Shown here in pieces: positions 62,850 to 64,000 of a stretch of DNA of 64,000 bases. Made by a program: the position numbers and the translations under genes. The notes under the pieces were generated by a model. The model saw only the letters and a list, made by a program, of their open reading frames with translations. It searched no databases and was not told the DNA's origin. Origin of the DNA: CAVVIO01 sp963748095 (GTDB lineage: Bacteria; Bacteroidota; Bacteroidia; Bacteroidales; UBA10428); the NCBI GenBank assembly GCA_963748095.1, contig CAVVIO010000020.1:44571-108570 (forward strand). The letters are read 5' to 3'. Numbering within the stretch: the first letter of the stretch is position 1; every line of letters begins with the position of its first letter.

Positions 62850-64000
62850 TGTTAAGGAATATTCCCTTAAGAATATCAATGAATTGTCCCTGATCCAGGC
62901 ATTACCTGTTTTAAAACAATTACCTGAATTTGAGCAACCGGAATTAGCCACGTTAATGCATCAGACGATTAATCAACTGGAAAAGAAATTAAAAGTGGCT
63001 GAAAATAAACAAATACTGACAGAATTGTCGGTTTCACATCAGAACAATGACCGGATAATGGCCACCGAAGTAATTGGTGCTTCTTCTCATAAAAATTACA
63101 GTAATTTACTTACGGCACTTTCACGCGATTTCGAACCCGATGTAAAAATGGCGGCTATACAGGCCATGGCACGTCTGGGGAACGCCGAACATAGCTATCT
63201 GCTGATTGAATACTTATCTGATCAGAAATATTATCCATATGCTTTCGATGCATTGGTTAACATTGGAGAACCTGCCCTGGATCATCTGGAACAGGTATTT
63301 TATTTACCGGATGCTGATAATACATTATTATCCAGAATAATTAAAATTTATGGAAAAATTAATGGTGTTAAAGCAATTGAATTATTACTGAATAAGATCG
63401 AAAGTCAAAATAATGTAATTGTAGAAAATGCTATAGCTGCTTTAAAAGAAGCTAAATACCAGGCCGGATCGTCTTCTATAAATAAAATTCTGAACGCTGT
63501 TGTAAGGGTAATCAATACAATGACATGGAATTTTGCAGCCCTTTATAGTTTTAAAGAATCAGATCGTTATGCGGCAGCAAGGAGGGCCCTCAGGGGTGAA
63601 ATAAATGATAATTACAAGACACTGTTTGATTTGCTTTCACTAGCTTACAATGCAAAAACCATTTCTATAATCCAGAATTATTTGTTTAATGGCGATAACA
63701 CCGATATTAGTTATGCCATCGAGATGCTCGATCATTTTATCTATGAAGATATAAAGCAGGTTTTATATCCTGTATTGGAAAATATTACTTTAAAAGACAG
63801 GGTGAAACAATTGCAATATTACTTTCCGTTTGAAAAGATGAATCCGGCTGAATTAATTTCTTCAATAGTGATACGTGATTTCAACCAGATATCACTTTAT
63901 GCCAAGGCCAGTTGTATTCAGAATTACCTTCAGGTAAAAAATGCGAAAGTCAATCAGGAACTAATATCTGTTTTATTCAGCCCATACAAGCTATTAAGGA
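62830..64000 (+). CDS. MFS-like membrane protein with HEAT repeats, C-terminal fragment, partial
   Basis: Open without stop from 62830 to the window edge (390 codons). The translation is a chain of helical pairs of HEAT/PBS-type: NDVKEYSLKNINELSLIQALPVL, DRIMATEVIGASSHKNYSNLL, PDVKMAAIQAMARLGNAEHSYLL, YAFDALVNIGEPALDHL, VKAIELLLNKIESQ. No start codon context is plausible, so this is the C-terminal part of the gene beginning at 61364. The full protein would exceed 880 residues and continues outside the window. Fusion of a transporter-like half to HEAT repeats is known among some Bacteroidota and Chlamydia-like nucleotide transporters; the role is unknown. Confidence 0.7.

Noticed and set aside
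1..64000. CRISPR arrays, prophage or intact insertion sequences
   Set aside because: No regularly spaced direct repeats, phage structural genes or complete transposase were seen.

Overview
The window is about 40% GC chromosomal DNA from a member of the Bacteroidota, probably class Bacteroidia. No taxon below that is supported by sequence alone. The evidence is a type B T9SS C-terminal domain, gldA/gldF/gldG, families largely confined to this phylum (DUF4290, DUF4924, DUF3078, DUF5686, GlmU-like), a MurA with Asp at the Cys115 position, -7 boxes of the TAnnTTTG type, and few strong Shine-Dalgarno sites. Almost everything is core or housekeeping sequence. No prophage, CRISPR array, plasmid gene or intact insertion sequence was seen.

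Layout: 1-2.5 kb, a truncated MORN-like lipoprotein, a DUF2147 protein and thyA-folA, all on the minus strand. 2.6-12.1 kb, an AI-2E-type permease, a T9SS-exported PKD protein, lnt, a DUF5686 outer-membrane protein and an M3 peptidase. 12.2-14.1 kb, ribokinase, a structured repeat and a small heat-shock protein. 14.3-18.5 kb, a gldA-gldF-gldG-DUF4340 operon. 18.5-26.4 kb, assorted metabolic, membrane and lipid genes. 26.6-30.1 kb, a lipoprotein, NADP-type glutamate dehydrogenase and a ROK kinase. 30.1-31.15 kb, a gene-poor island with REP-like hairpins, a second copy of the structured repeat and the relic of an IS200/RAYT-type transposase. 31.2-41.5 kb, a long plus-strand run: PcrA/UvrD helicase, DUF4290, murA, TlpA-like lipoprotein, grpE, dnaJ, an ABC exporter pair and Ppx/GppA. 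41.5-50 kb, a minus-strand run: LiaF-like protein, lon, GlmU-like protein, L31 type B, a GNAT-like protein, a class V aminotransferase and a Bax-inhibitor-1 protein. 50-52 kb, tRNA-His, two haem-binding-domain proteins and DoxX. 52.2-56.7 kb, topoisomerase IV subunits B and A. 57-60.3 kb, the aromatic pathway genes aroA, aroC and aroK. 60.3-64 kb, a YhhQ-type transporter and a large frameshifted membrane/HEAT-repeat gene that runs off the end.

Functional groups: dTMP and folate recycling (thyA-folA); cell envelope and gliding or type IX secretion (lnt, murA, gld cluster, PKD protein); protein quality control (hsp20, grpE, dnaJ, lon, hslR-like S4 protein); chromosome topology (parE-parC, PcrA); and the last steps of the shikimate pathway. 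The most unusual items are a chorismate synthase that lacks the GESHG motif and carries an extra segment of about 60 residues, a structured repeat present twice with a conserved minus-strand reading frame, a decayed RAYT locus flanked by inverted REP-like hairpins, and a membrane-plus-HEAT gene broken by two +1 frameshifts.
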